A stretch of DNA of 64,000 nt from Neisseria sp. DTU_2020_1000833_1_SI_GRL_NUU_006 (GCA_032388755.1 CP135593.1:1612001-1676000); one strand, 5' to 3'. Shown: positions 47,929-57,458, counted from the stretch's first letter. A program made the numbers and translations. The notes: a model not told the origin generated them from the sequence alone.

Positions 47929-48074
47929 TATTTTAAATCAGGACAAGGCGACGAAGCCGCAGACAGTACAGATAATACGGAACCGATTCATTTGGTGCTT
48001 CAGCACCTTAGAGAATCGTTCTCTTTGAGCTAAGGCGAGGCAACACCGTACTGGTTTAAAGTTAATCCACTATA
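47929..48074. repeat. Decayed Correia element, left end lost
   Basis: The core and right end match the element at 22266-22422 almost base for base (CAGGACAAGGCGACGAAGCC through TTAATCCACTATA). The left TATAGTGGATT terminus is replaced by AATGTTGTAT. Without paired ends it can no longer fold completely or be mobilised in the usual way. Confidence 0.92.
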
Positions 48075-48106
48075 AAAACCATAAACGATTATTAACGCCG
48101 CCATGC

Positions 48107-48143
48107 AAAAAGGTCGTCTGAAACCTCTTTTCAGACGACCTTT
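48107..48143 (-). terminator. DUS terminator after the exported hypothetical gene
   Basis: AAAAGGTCGTCTGAAA and TTTCAGACGACCTTT pair with a 7-nt loop. The minus strand ends in TTTTTGC. Confidence 0.75.
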
Positions 48144-48158
48144 CCGGTATTTATCGAT

Positions 48159-48530
48159 TTAGCGTTTGTCCAAGTCTAAATCAGCTTTGTATTCGATGCG
48201 GCCGTGTCCTTTGTTTTCGATGGACACGTCCAATTCTTGTCTGCCGCGTTTGAATTTCAAATCGGCATCGTCGTGTTTGATTTCAGATTCGATCACATGA
48301 AAACCTTTGCTGCGCGCGTGGGCGATGACTTTTTTCGCCAAAGACGGAATCGGGTTGCCGCGTGCGGACAGCTCGGCTTCGTATTCGAATTCACCGTTGC
48401 CCTGACGGTCGGCTTTAACCGTATGCGCGCCTGCGGGAAGGTAAATTTCGGCAGGAAGCGGGGCGGCGAAAGCGGTGGCGGAGAAAAGCGCCAAAATGCC
48501 GGTTGCCAATAAAGATTTTGTTTTAGCCAT
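48159..48530 (-). CDS. Exported hypothetical protein
   Basis: This 123-residue protein has a signal peptide (MAKTKSLLATGILALFSATAFA|AP) and a small charged mature domain. It shows GEFEYEAELSARGNPI, HARSKGFHVIESEIKHDD and repeated beta-strand-like ELDVSIENKGHGRIEYKADL. ATG 48530 is preferred (AAAGGATACAGT upstream); the 17 extra codons of the longer frame do not look like a signal. It is likely periplasmic. I do not recognise the family. Confidence 0.75.
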   Translation of the reverse strand: MAKTKSLLATGILALFSATAFAAPLPAEIYLPAGAHTVKADRQGNGEFEYEAELSARGNPIPSLAKKVIAHARSKGFHVIESEIKHDDADLKFKRGRQELDVSIENKGHGRIEYKADLDLDKR

Positions 48531-48783
48531 ACTGTATCCTTTCGGGGAAGGCATATAAAAACGCCGCCATGTTATCGGCAAGGCAACACCCTATCAAGCA
48601 AATAAACCTTGTTTTACGTATGACAATGTTTTTGCACGCAGCGTTTACGCGGTTTTGCGATACCCCCTGCAAAACCCTGTGTCTTGCCTGTAATAAAAGG
48701 TTTTCAGACGACCTTTTGAAACACGGCTTTTGCGCTTTCGGGTAAAATAGCCGCTTTATTTTTATTCAGGCAGCTTCAACCAA

Positions 48784-49302
48784 ATGTCTTCCTCCCTTTC
48801 CAAAAAAACCGCCTACCTGCTGATCGCGCTGACCGGCATCGCGCTTGACCAACTGACCAAATGGGAAATCCTCGCCCACTTCCAAGAAGGCGAGCGACTC
48901 AACATCATCCCTTCCTTATTCGACCTAACCCTTGCGTACAACCCCGGTGCGGCGTTCAGTTTTCTTGCCGACCAAGGCGGCTGGCAGAAATTCTTTTTCT
49001 TAGGGCTGGCACTCGTCATCAGCGCCTATCTCGCCCGCGCCATCCTGCGCGACGAGTTCCGCCTTTCCGGCAAAATCGGCGCAGCCATGATTATCGGCGG
49101 CGCGCTCGGTAACGTCATCGACCGACTGATTCACGGTCATGTGGTTGATTTCTTACTGTTTTACTGGAAGGATTGGTATTATCCCGCGTTTAATGTTGCC
49201 GACAGCTTTATCTGCGTCGGTGCCGTTTTATTGGTTTTGGACGGACTGTTCCACAAAAAACAACCCAAACCAACCGAGGAAACAACAACCGACAACCCAT
49301 AA
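48784..49302 (+). CDS. lspA: Lipoprotein signal peptidase (signal peptidase II)
   Basis: This 172-residue inner-membrane aspartyl protease cleaves diacylated prolipoproteins before the lipobox Cys. It has four hydrophobic helices. Conserved boxes are DQLTKW, AYNPGAAFSFL, GGALGNVIDRL (Asp113), GHVVDFLLF (Asp122) and FNVADSFICVG (Asp140), which together contain the catalytic Asp pair. The tail is extended and hydrophilic. It is followed 26 bp later by ispH, a pairing conserved in many bacteria. It matures the lipoproteins encoded here, such as fetB and the gene at 50442. Confidence 0.96.
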   Translation: MSSSLSKKTAYLLIALTGIALDQLTKWEILAHFQEGERLNIIPSLFDLTLAYNPGAAFSFLADQGGWQKFFFLGLALVISAYLARAILRDEFRLSGKIGAAMIIGGALGNVIDRLIHGHVVDFLLFYWKDWYYPAFNVADSFICVGAVLLVLDGLFHKKQPKPTEETTTDNP

Positions 49303-49328
49303 GGTCGTCTGAAATCCGGACCATACAT

Positions 49329-50297
49329 ATGACCCAAAAAACCATCATCCTTGCCAACCCGCGCGGTTTCTGCGCCGGCGTTGACCGCGCCATCAGCATC
49401 GTCGAGCGCGCGCTGGAAGAATTCGGCGCACCGGTTTACGTCCGCCACGAAGTCGTCCACAACAAATTCGTCGTCGACAACCTGCGCGAAAAAGGCGCGG
49501 TATTCATCGAAGACCTCGCCGACGTACCCAAAGGCGCCATCCTGATTTACTCGGCACACGGCGTCTCCAAAGCCGTTCAGCAGGAAGCCGCCGAACGCGG
49601 GTTCCGCGTATTTGATGCCACCTGCCCGCTCGTGACCAAAGTCCACAAAGAAGTCGCCCGCCTCGACGCGCAAGATTGCGAAATCATCATGATCGGACAC
49701 AAAGGCCACGTCGAAGTCGAAGGCACCATGGGACAGCTTCCGCCCGGCAGGATGCTGCTGGTCGAAACCGTTGAAGACGTCGCCGGGCTGCAAGTCAAAA
49801 ACCCCGACAAACTCGCCTACGTCAGCCAAACCACCCTGTCCGTCGATGAAACCAAAGACATCATCGCCGCGCTGAACGCCCGTTTCCCCAACATCCGCAA
49901 CCCGCACAAAGAAGACATCTGCTACGCCACGACCAACCGCCAAACCGCCGTCAAAGAATTAGCGGAAGAATGCGACATCGTCATCGTCGTCGGCTCGCCC
50001 AACTCTTCCAACAGCAACCGCCTGCGCGAAGTCGCCGCCCAACGCGGCGTCGATGCCTATATGGTCGACAACGCCGGCTACCTGCAACGCGAATGGTTCG
50101 AAGGCAAACACAAAGTCGGCGTAACCGCCGGCGCGTCCGCACCCGAAGTTTTAGTCAGAGAAGTCCTGCAAACCATACAGCAATGGGGACACGAAACCAT
50201 ACGCGAAGGCGAAGGCGCGGAAGAAAGTATCGTCTTCGTCCTCCCCAAAGAGCTGCGGCGCGAAGGCGAAAACAAACAGATACTCAATAAAGGTTAA
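49329..50297 (+). CDS. ispH: 4-hydroxy-3-methylbut-2-enyl diphosphate reductase IspH
   Basis: This 322-residue iron-sulphur enzyme carries out the last step of the non-mevalonate isoprenoid pathway, giving IPP and DMAPP. The three cluster cysteines lie in PRGFCAGVDRA, DATCPLVTK and EDICYATTNRQ. The substrate-binding HEVVHN, GHKGHVEVEG and GSPNSSNSNRL motifs are intact. It lies downstream of lspA with one DUS in the 26-bp gap. A DUS terminator follows (50335-50370). Confidence 0.97.
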   Translation: MTQKTIILANPRGFCAGVDRAISIVERALEEFGAPVYVRHEVVHNKFVVDNLREKGAVFIEDLADVPKGAILIYSAHGVSKAVQQEAAERGFRVFDATCPLVTKVHKEVARLDAQDCEIIMIGHKGHVEVEGTMGQLPPGRMLLVETVEDVAGLQVKNPDKLAYVSQTTLSVDETKDIIAALNARFPNIRNPHKEDICYATTNRQTAVKELAEECDIVIVVGSPNSSNSNRLREVAAQRGVDAYMVDNAGYLQREWFEGKHKVGVTAGASAPEVLVREVLQTIQQWGHETIREGEGAEESIVFVLPKELRREGENKQILNKG

Positions 50298-50334
50298 ACT
50301 GTTTACCCAACCTTTTCATCCAAGCGGCAAAACA

Positions 50335-50370
50335 AAAAGGTCGTCTGAAACCCGTTTTCAGACGACCTTT
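50335..50370 (+). terminator. DUS terminator after ispH
   Basis: AAAAAGGTCGTCTGAAA pairs with TTTCAGACGACCTTT around a short loop. Confidence 0.75.
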
Positions 50371-50441
50371 ACCTATTTACCCCTTGCACTCGACCAGCCG
50401 TCAGCGTACATTGGTTATCATCACCTTAAAGGGGCAACATC

Positions 50442-50834
50442 ATGAACCCATTACGCTTTTTATCGCTCTCCACCCTCGTCTTCCTGACTGCCTGCGCTGC
50501 CACGCCGGAGCAACTCGCCGCACGCGCACAGGCTCGAAAACAGGAAGAACAAAACCTGCAAATCCACTTGGCCGCCCAGTGTGACCCCGAAACCGCCCGA
50601 TTGATACAAAAACAGTTCGAGCTGGCGGACAACCGCTCCGTTCAAACGACAGAACAGCAAAAATCCTTCCGCTTGAAATATATAGATAAAGTTTCCGACC
50701 CCATGTTCCAAGCCTGCTACAAAATGGCATGGCAAAACCACATCTCCCAGCAGCAACTCCAAGAAGCACGCTATTATTACAACTATTACGACCCTTGGGG
50801 CTACCCTTTTTACCGTCCGCCGTTTTGGTGGTAA
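50442..50834 (+). CDS. Small hypothetical lipoprotein
   Basis: This 130-residue lipoprotein has signal MNPLRFLSLSTLVFLTAC with lipobox LTAC (Cys18). The mature part is helical and Gln/Arg-rich (ATPEQLAARAQARKQEEQN) with Cys residues in AAQCDPETA and FQACYKM that could pair. It ends in an aromatic, Pro-rich tail (YYYNYYDPWGYPFYRPPFWW). The ribosome binding site is AAGGGGCAACATC. A DUS hairpin (50841-50875) follows. No known domain is recognised. Confidence 0.8.
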   Translation: MNPLRFLSLSTLVFLTACAATPEQLAARAQARKQEEQNLQIHLAAQCDPETARLIQKQFELADNRSVQTTEQQKSFRLKYIDKVSDPMFQACYKMAWQNHISQQQLQEARYYYNYYDPWGYPFYRPPFWW

Positions 50835-50840
50835 AGACGA

Positions 50841-50875
50841 CACAGGTCGTCTGAAAACATATTCAGACGACCTGT
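50841..50875. terminator. DUS terminator before ribF
   Basis: CACAGGTCGTCTGAA pairs with TTCAGACGACCTGTG, separating the lipoprotein gene from ribF. Confidence 0.7.
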
Positions 50876-50938
50876 GGTTTATATAAACACCAAGAACGTT
50901 TACAATACCCGTCCGTTTACGAACCGCATAAATGACTC

Positions 50939-51868
50939 ATGAAAATCTGGCTCGGTCAGCATCGCATGCCCGACTTCCCTCAGGGAAGTGCCGTTACCAT
51001 CGGTAATTTCGACGGCGTGCACCTCGGACACAAACACATTCTCCAAAAACTCAAGCAAGAAGCCGATGCACGGGGGCTTCCAGTTGTCGTCGTTATCTTC
51101 GAACCACAACCCAAAGAATTTTTTGCCCGACAAACCGGTAAAAAACAGCCCTACCGTATCAGCCCTTTGCGCACCAAACTAAATTTGCTTGAACAAACCG
51201 GCTGTGTCGATGCAGTTTGGGTGCTGCGGTTTAACCAAACATTTGCCGATATGGATGCCCAAGACTTTATCAATCTGCTTTTACGCAAGACGTTGAATAC
51301 GCGTTATCTGCTGATTGGAGATGACTTCCGTTTCGGAGCAGGTCGCCGTGGCGATTTCGAACTTTTGGCAGCACAACCTGATATTCAAACCGATCGTACC
51401 CCATCTGTTATCGTAGAAGACATCCGTACCAGCAGTACCGCCGTGCGTAATGCGCTTTCTGACGGACGATTAGACTATGCCAAAAAACTGCTGGGACACG
51501 ATTACACCTTAAGCGGCAAAGTCAAACACGGTAAAAAACTCGGCCGCACCATCAACGCCCCCACCGCCAACATCCAACTCCCTCCCCACCATTACGCCTT
51601 AAGCGGGGTATTTGTCGTTGAAGTAGACGGCACTTTCACCACAAAACGCGGCGTGGCAAGTTTCGGATTCAACCCTACTGTCAGCAACAACCGCGCCCAA
51701 AAACTTGAAGTCCATCTGTTTGATTTCAATGAAAACATTTATGGACAACGCCTGAACGTCCGTTTTCTGCACAAATTACGCGACGAAAAAAAATTCGACA
51801 GTATCGCCGAATTAAAAGTACAAATCGAACAAGACATGAAAAATGCCCGACATTGGTCTGAAACATAA
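50939..51868 (+). CDS. ribF: Bifunctional riboflavin kinase/FAD synthetase RibF
   Basis: This 309-residue enzyme converts riboflavin to FMN and then FAD. The N-terminal adenylyltransferase domain (residues 1-180) has GNFDGVHLGHKHIL and the ISTSTAVR-like RTSSTAVRNALSDG. The C-terminal kinase domain begins around residue 183 with YTLSGKVKHGKKLGRTINAP and includes PTANIQ. It supplies flavin for Nqr, IspH redox partners and CoaBC. It lacks the ileS neighbour seen in some bacteria. Confidence 0.96.
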   Translation: MKIWLGQHRMPDFPQGSAVTIGNFDGVHLGHKHILQKLKQEADARGLPVVVVIFEPQPKEFFARQTGKKQPYRISPLRTKLNLLEQTGCVDAVWVLRFNQTFADMDAQDFINLLLRKTLNTRYLLIGDDFRFGAGRRGDFELLAAQPDIQTDRTPSVIVEDIRTSSTAVRNALSDGRLDYAKKLLGHDYTLSGKVKHGKKLGRTINAPTANIQLPPHHYALSGVFVVEVDGTFTTKRGVASFGFNPTVSNNRAQKLEVHLFDFNENIYGQRLNVRFLHKLRDEKKFDSIAELKVQIEQDMKNARHWSET

Positions 51869-51969
51869 GTTTGGACAGCCATTACCATAATGTCATCCTA
51901 CCAAGCAAATGCCTACCAAGGAGAAAAAAGCGGGGCTGCATAGCCTCACAAAAACGTATTAAATACAGC

Positions 51970-52164
51970 TTATTGTAAGCCTCCGACCATTGAATCAGAT
52001 AAAGCATCATCTTCTTCCGCTGCAACCGTATATTTCTCTTGCGCCCATTCGCCTAAATCAATCAATCGGCAGCGTTGACTGCAAAAAGGTCGGTATTTAC
52101 TCTCTTCATTCCATATCACCGGCGTTTGACAGGTCGGACATTTCACAATCGTTACTTCAGTCAT
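51970..52164 (-). CDS. yacG: DNA gyrase inhibitor / zinc-ribbon protein YacG
   Basis: This 64-residue zinc-ribbon protein has CPTCQTPV and FCSQRCRLIDLGEWA, giving the four zinc cysteines of the YacG family. It binds GyrB and inhibits gyrase in E. coli. ATG 52164 is chosen because the family starts just before the first CxxC; the longer frame adds MICKEQI. It is the last gene of the pilF-pilG-pilD-coaE-yacG run, 54 bp after coaE. The short gap 51869-51969 holds nothing clear. Confidence 0.92.
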   Translation of the reverse strand: MTEVTIVKCPTCQTPVIWNEESKYRPFCSQRCRLIDLGEWAQEKYTVAAEEDDALSDSMVGGLQ

Positions 52165-52218
52165 TATTTGTTCCTTACAAATCATTTATGCTTTGTCTTT
52201 TGTTCAAGATATTTCACG

Positions 52219-52848
52219 TTAGGGCAATGATGTACCAAATTTCGAGTTGCCGGAATATCCCAAATAAAACCTATGCAAGTCCTGAATTTTTTTGGTCAAT
52301 TCAGATAAAGTCCCTTCATTTTCTAAGACATCATCTGCATAGAGCAGCCGCGTTTTGCGGTTGGCCTGAGTGTTCATAATGCGCTTGATCTCTTCTGTAT
52401 TCAAACCGCTTCTTTGCTGAACGCGAAGAATTTGGGTTGCTTCAGAAACGTCGATAACCAACACTCTATCGACAGCCGCTAAAAATTCCGGATTTTCAAT
52501 CAGCAAAGGTACATCGATGATGCCGTATGCTGCGTTAGGATAGCGGGTTTTTGCCGATTTGATTTCATTTAAAATCAAAGGCAGCAACACCTCCTCCAAT
52601 TCTTTTTTGGCTTGAGGTCGTCTGAAAACCAGATCCCTCAAAGCAGCACGGTTCAGACTGTTTTGGGTATGAAAAACCTTGTCGCCAAAAAGACGGCGGA
52701 TAGCCGGTAATGCTATACCGTTATCCGCCGTCAGGTTTCGGCTCAGGGCGTCGGCATCAATGTGCGGGACGCCCAAATCAGAAAAGATTTTTGCTGCTTG
52801 AGATTTCCCGCTGCCGATACCACCCGTCAAACCTATCCATAAAGTCAT
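52219..52848 (-). CDS. coaE: Dephospho-CoA kinase CoaE
   Basis: This 209-residue P-loop kinase carries out the last step of CoA synthesis. The Walker A is GLTGGIGSGKSQAA (residues 7-20), followed by DADALSR. The lid region is in RVLVIDVSEATQILRVQQRSG. Its start is one base past the pilD stop, so it is co-transcribed with the pilus genes, an arrangement shared with many proteobacteria. A DUS lies inside the gene near 52617. Confidence 0.96.
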   Translation of the reverse strand: MTLWIGLTGGIGSGKSQAAKIFSDLGVPHIDADALSRNLTADNGIALPAIRRLFGDKVFHTQNSLNRAALRDLVFRRPQAKKELEEVLLPLILNEIKSAKTRYPNAAYGIIDVPLLIENPEFLAAVDRVLVIDVSEATQILRVQQRSGLNTEEIKRIMNTQANRKTRLLYADDVLENEGTLSELTKKIQDLHRFYLGYSGNSKFGTSLP

Positions 52849-52849
52849 A

Positions 52850-53713
52850 TTAAAACCCTGATTCGGTCAGCCACCAAGTGACGGCACGATGTACCGGCTC
52901 GTTAGCTACCAGAATAATCCAGCCGGCAATAGCCAAACTCGGACCGAAAGCAAAATATTGTCCTTTGGCAACCCGTCCGATAATCGCTCCAATCAGACCA
53001 ATTAACGCTGCCATAAAGACCAATACAGGTAAAATGCCGACACCAAGCCATGCACCTAGTGCGGCCAGCAATTTAAAATCGCCGTTACCCATACCGATTT
53101 TCCCAGTCAAAAGCTTATAGATGAAACACAACAGCCATAAGCTCATATAGCCGAAAACCGCGCCTAAAACGGCAGATTTCAATGGAACAAAAGTACCGCT
53201 TAAATTAAACAGTAAGCCTAACCATATCAACGGCAGGGTCAGGCTGTCAGGTAAATATTGAGTATCCGCATCGATAAAGGTCAATGCAATCAATATTGCA
53301 GTCAATATCAACCCACCGAATGCCGCCATCGTCCAGTCATATTGCCACGCCACTACGCCAAACAATATACCGGTCAATAATTCGATTAGGGGATAACGGA
53401 TGCTGATGGGCGTTTTACACGAACCACATTTACCGCCAAGCATTAGATAACTGACAATCGGAATATTTTGCCAAGCCTTTACCGGAGCATGACACTTGGG
53501 GCAGCGGGAATCCGGCTTCATCAAATTGAATGGTTGCTGTTCTTCTTCCGTTAATTCAAGTTGCAAATGCTCTTTCGCAAACTGAGTCCAGCCGCGTTCC
53601 ATCATGACAGGAACGCGGTAAATGACAACATTAAGGAAACTTCCGATCAACAAACCAACAATGACAGATAATGGAATAGCAAATGGCGCTAATGTATCCA
53701 AAGATTCCAACAT
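52850..53713 (-). CDS. pilD: Type IV prepilin peptidase/N-methylase PilD
   Basis: This 287-residue inner-membrane aspartyl protease cleaves prepilins after Gly and methylates the new N-terminus. The cytoplasmic loop has the zinc tetracysteine CPKCHAPVKAWQN...CGSCKT. Catalytic Asp residues lie in FIDADTQYLPD and GMGNGDFKLLA (GxGD). About seven further hydrophobic helices follow. The start is one base after the pilG stop. Confidence 0.97.
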   Translation of the reverse strand: MLESLDTLAPFAIPLSVIVGLLIGSFLNVVIYRVPVMMERGWTQFAKEHLQLELTEEEQQPFNLMKPDSRCPKCHAPVKAWQNIPIVSYLMLGGKCGSCKTPISIRYPLIELLTGILFGVVAWQYDWTMAAFGGLILTAILIALTFIDADTQYLPDSLTLPLIWLGLLFNLSGTFVPLKSAVLGAVFGYMSLWLLCFIYKLLTGKIGMGNGDFKLLAALGAWLGVGILPVLVFMAALIGLIGAIIGRVAKGQYFAFGPSLAIAGWIILVANEPVHRAVTWWLTESGF

Positions 53714-53714
53714 A

Positions 53715-54956
53715 TCAACCTACTACGTTACCGAGGTTAAACAGCGGCAGATACATTGCTACCAGGATTGTACCGATAATGGAGCCCAAAACCACCATAA
53801 TAATCGGTTCCATCAGAGAAGATAGTTGTGATACAGAGTTATCAACTTCTTCCTCATAAAATTCAGCAGCCTTATTTAACATATCATCAAGGGATCCGGA
53901 TTCTTCACCAATAGCGGCCATTTGGATAACCATATTCGGAAACATATCCGTACTTTGCATACTTGAAGTCAAAGAGAGACCTTGACTAACTTTTGCACGG
54001 ATGTCTTGCGTTGCTTCTTCATAGAGTATATTGCCAGCAGCACCTGATACAGAATCTAAAACCTCTACTAAAGGGACACCTGCGGCAAATAAGGTAGAAG
54101 TAGTACGAGCCCAACGTGCAATAGTTGCTTTACGAATGATAGAGCCAAAAATAGGCATACGCAAAACCATGGCATCTACACGTTTTTGAAATTCAGGAGA
54201 TTTCTGATGTAGTTTATATACACCAAAACCAATGCCAATTACCGCAATAATCATAATCCAGCCATACTCCACAAAAAAATCGGAAATATTCATGACTGTT
54301 TGTGTCATACCCGGTAATTCTGCCCCCATGTTTGAGTAAACTTCTTTAAATGCAGGCAAAACCCAGCGCATCATTACGAAAATCAGTACAACCGCAACAA
54401 CCACAATAGAAATTGGGTACGTCAAAGCAGTTTTTACTTTTTTCTTAATGGCTTGTGTTTTTTCTTTATATACAGCAAGTTTATCCAACAGACTTTCCAA
54501 AACACCACCCGTTTCTCCGGCCGCAATCAAATTGCAATAAAAGCGGTCGAAATATTTTGGGTATTTGGCAAATGATTTACCCAATGCACTACCTTGTTCC
54601 ACATCTGCACGGACTTGCATCAACATTTCAGTCATGGATGGGTTGGAGTGTCCGCGTGCGACAATTTCAAAAGCCTGCATTAAAGGCAGACCTGCTTTCA
54701 TCATGGTGGCAAGTTGACGGGTAAAGACAGTGATGTCTTCCTGAGTAATACGACGCTTTTTAGTTGCCTTCACTTTACTGATACGTAAAGGGCGTATCCC
54801 GCGGCGTTGGAGCTTTTTACGCGCTTCTTCTTCGTCTTTGGCGACTACTTCGCCTCGGACTAATTGATCCGTATTGGTATTTTTACCTTCAAACGTAAAA
54901 CGTTTGCCTTTATTTTTTTGAGCGAATAAGCCTCTTTTTTGCTCTGCTTGAGCCAT
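53715..54956 (-). CDS. pilG: Type IV pilus inner-membrane platform protein PilG (PilC/GspF family)
   Basis: This 413-residue platform protein couples the assembly ATPase to pilus extension. It has two GspF repeats, at about residues 75-200 (FTRQLATMMKAGLPLMQAFE) and 280-400 (RTTSTLFAAGVPLVEVLDSV). Three transmembrane segments are visible, for example SIVVVAVVLIFVMMRWVLPA. The N-terminus is basic and soluble. It lies 69 bp after pilF and next to pilD. Confidence 0.96.
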   Translation of the reverse strand: MAQAEQKRGLFAQKNKGKRFTFEGKNTNTDQLVRGEVVAKDEEEARKKLQRRGIRPLRISKVKATKKRRITQEDITVFTRQLATMMKAGLPLMQAFEIVARGHSNPSMTEMLMQVRADVEQGSALGKSFAKYPKYFDRFYCNLIAAGETGGVLESLLDKLAVYKEKTQAIKKKVKTALTYPISIVVVAVVLIFVMMRWVLPAFKEVYSNMGAELPGMTQTVMNISDFFVEYGWIMIIAVIGIGFGVYKLHQKSPEFQKRVDAMVLRMPIFGSIIRKATIARWARTTSTLFAAGVPLVEVLDSVSGAAGNILYEEATQDIRAKVSQGLSLTSSMQSTDMFPNMVIQMAAIGEESGSLDDMLNKAAEFYEEEVDNSVSQLSSLMEPIIMVVLGSIIGTILVAMYLPLFNLGNVVG

Positions 54957-55025
54957 TTTGTTACCCCTTAGTTTAATGTTTAGAATGAAGAAAAAAAAGT
55001 CCCCGTGTTTCTTCGATTCAATGGT

Positions 55026-56705
55026 TTAATCGTTGGTGTGAGCAATCACTTCTTCTAATGAAGTCAAACCTTGCATAGCTTTTAACAAACCTGCGCGGCG
55101 TAAATCGACCATGCCTTCTTTATAGGCCATGTTCATAATATCAACTTCCGTACCATTATTCATAATGACACGTTGCATTTCCTCGGTAATCGGCATTACT
55201 TCGTAGACACCGACACGGCCTTTAAAGCCTTTACCACGACAACTATCGCAACCGACAGGACGGTAGAGTTTCCAATCCTTTGCTAAATCTTCATCTGTAA
55301 ATCCTGCTTTTTTTAATGCGGGAACTGGAGGACGTTCAACCTCACGCTTACAGCTCGAACACAGCCGACGCAATAGTCGTTGCGCCATAATTAAGCTGAC
55401 GGAACTGGCAATGTTGAATGGGGCAACCCCCATGTTCAACATACGGGATAGGGTCGCAGGCGCGTTATTGGTATGCAACGTTGAAAACACCATATGTCCG
55501 GTTTGTGCCGCTTTGATGGCAATATCCGCGGTTTCCAAATCCCGAATCTCACCGACCATGATAATGTCAGGGTCTTGTCGCAAGAAAGATTTCAACGCCG
55601 CAGCAAAAGTCAAACCTTGTTTGTCATTGACGTTGACTTGGTTGATGCCGGGCAAATTAATCTCGGCCGGGTCTTCTGCGGTGGAAATATTGACGTCTTC
55701 TGTATTTAAAATATTCAAGCAAGTATAAAGTGATACGGTTTTACCGGAGCCTGTCGGACCTGTTACCAATACCATGCCATAAGGCCGATGAATGGCCTCA
55801 AGCAGCATTTCTTTTTGGAAGGGTTCGAATCCCAGTTGGTCAATATTTAAAGTTGCTGCATCAGAATTCAGAATACGCATTACCACTTTTTCACCAAAAA
55901 GCGTAGGTAACGTACTTACACGAAAATCAATGGGGCGACCGTGTTTATGGAAAGCAATCTGAATACGACCATCTTGCGGTACGCGTTTTTCCGAAATGTC
56001 CAAACGCGCCATTACTTTGATGCGTGAAGCCAGCTGTCCGCGTACAGCAACAGGGGGTTGAACCACTTCCCTTAGCTGTCCATCTACACGAAAACGGACA
56101 CGAGCCATTTGTTCATAAAATTCGAAATGTATATCGGATGCGCCTGCATTTAGCGCATCTGATAAGGTCTTGTGAATAAAACGTGGAATAGGCCCATCTT
56201 CAGCCTCTTCGTTGTCTATATAAAGCGCCTGAGAGGGCTGGGCAGCTTCTTGTTCTTCACTAATTTCTTTTAAGATGGTGGTAGAACGCTGTCCCAACCA
56301 CTCAAGCAAAGAACCCAACTGATCATCCGGGACGACTACTAAATCAACTGTCACTCCCGAAGCAAAAGCTATTTTTTGAAAACTTTGAATTTGAGTAGGA
56401 TCTGAAACCGCTAAATATACCTTTCGCCCACGACGGAAAATCGGAATACAGCGATTTTGAACCATCTGCTCCTCAGTTAAGACATCCATAACGATGTTGT
56501 TTCGTGGATAATAATGCAAATCTAATAGCGGATAACTAAAAACCCGCGCAACCAACTCGCCCAAAGACCTTGGGCTGATAATCTTATCTGCAAAAAGCAT
56601 GGGCAAGATTTCCTGCCCCGTTTTCAATATGTTATTGTAATGCTCTGCTTGGGTGTTGTTGATTGCCTGGCTTTGAACCAAAACTCGTAATAATCCAATA
56701 CTCAT
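55026..56705 (-). CDS. pilF: Type IV pilus assembly ATPase PilF (PilB/GspE family)
   Basis: This 559-residue hexameric ATPase powers pilus polymerisation. The N-terminal GspE domain (residues 1-150) precedes the catalytic core. The core has Walker A GPTGSGKTVSLYTC, an Asp box in NISTAEDPAEINLPGINQ, Walker B in DPDIIMVGEIRD, a His box in HTNNAPATLSRML and a zinc tetracysteine (CSSCKRE, CDSCRGKG). The length matches neisserial PilF. It is the first gene of the pilF-pilG-pilD-coaE-yacG run. The 285-bp gap to 56990 carries its promoter. Confidence 0.97.
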   Translation of the reverse strand: MSIGLLRVLVQSQAINNTQAEHYNNILKTGQEILPMLFADKIISPRSLGELVARVFSYPLLDLHYYPRNNIVMDVLTEEQMVQNRCIPIFRRGRKVYLAVSDPTQIQSFQKIAFASGVTVDLVVVPDDQLGSLLEWLGQRSTTILKEISEEQEAAQPSQALYIDNEEAEDGPIPRFIHKTLSDALNAGASDIHFEFYEQMARVRFRVDGQLREVVQPPVAVRGQLASRIKVMARLDISEKRVPQDGRIQIAFHKHGRPIDFRVSTLPTLFGEKVVMRILNSDAATLNIDQLGFEPFQKEMLLEAIHRPYGMVLVTGPTGSGKTVSLYTCLNILNTEDVNISTAEDPAEINLPGINQVNVNDKQGLTFAAALKSFLRQDPDIIMVGEIRDLETADIAIKAAQTGHMVFSTLHTNNAPATLSRMLNMGVAPFNIASSVSLIMAQRLLRRLCSSCKREVERPPVPALKKAGFTDEDLAKDWKLYRPVGCDSCRGKGFKGRVGVYEVMPITEEMQRVIMNNGTEVDIMNMAYKEGMVDLRRAGLLKAMQGLTSLEEVIAHTND

Positions 56706-56930
56706 CGTTTACTATCCGTTTCTTATTTTCTCTTTTTTGCAAAGAGTACGCGTATTTTATCATTCATTATGCTTAAAACATATCGGGACGTTCCAATATC
56801 ACCCAACTTTTCTTTTGATTGTGAAAAATATGACACAAACGCTCCTAGCCAAATTTTGAGGTATTATTATAAAATAACCACTGTCTGTGCAGAATCCCAT
56901 TACGCTACTATTTAGACAGTCAAAATAACA

Positions 56931-56964
56931 AAACCGAGTTTTGCAAAATAACAAAACTCGGTTT
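56931..56964 (-). terminator. Terminator after the BamE-like lipoprotein gene
   Basis: A perfect 13-bp stem AAACCGAGTTTTG/CAAAACTCGGTTT around an 8-nt loop lies 26 bp after the stop, with A/T-rich flanks. Confidence 0.85.
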
Positions 56965-56990
56965 TAATTTTTAAAATTAAAGTATTACTG

Positions 56991-57458
56991 TTATTGGCGG
57001 ATACGTGTAGCGGGTGCAGGAGCCACTTCACGAATAATTACTTCACGAACTACTTCAGGAGCAGGCTTTTTAGGACCGCAACCTTCCGGTAACCAGAAGA
57101 ATGACTGGGCATTTTTGTCTTTGTCAAACAAAATCTTGTATTGACAAGTTTTATGCTCACCATTTTCACGGTAATTAAACAAATAATCCCACTCACGAAC
57201 ACCATATAAGCCTTCTTGGAAATGAGGACGACCGATCAATTCGTAAATTTGGTCTTTATTCATACCTGCTTCGATTTGACGGACATTATCCCAATTCGGC
57301 CAAGTACCATGCTGAGTACCATCATGACGGAAGGTAGTTTTAGCAGGATCAGGCCATACAGGGTTATCAGTAGTACCTTCTTTGCTGACCTTGCTTAAAT
57401 TACCACAAGCAGCCAAAGTCAATGCCGCGATAACCGGCAAAATGATTGATAATTTCAT
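56991..57458 (-). CDS. SmpA/OmlA (BamE-like) domain lipoprotein
   Basis: This 155-residue lipoprotein has signal MKLSIILPVIAALTLAAC (lipobox LAAC, Cys18). A BamE-like domain contains DNVRQIEAGMNKDQIYELIG and EWDYLFNYRENGEHKTCQYKI, the usual SmpA/OmlA pattern GMTxxQVxxLxGxP...W.Y. A Pro/Ala/Val-rich tail with Glu-Val repeats (EVVREVIIREVAP) follows, which ordinary BamE lacks. It is probably outer-membrane and may bind peptidoglycan or support barrel assembly. It lies 73 bp after the adhesin gene on the same strand. Confidence 0.82.
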   Translation of the reverse strand: MKLSIILPVIAALTLAACGNLSKVSKEGTTDNPVWPDPAKTTFRHDGTQHGTWPNWDNVRQIEAGMNKDQIYELIGRPHFQEGLYGVREWDYLFNYRENGEHKTCQYKILFDKDKNAQSFFWLPEGCGPKKPAPEVVREVIIREVAPAPATRIRQ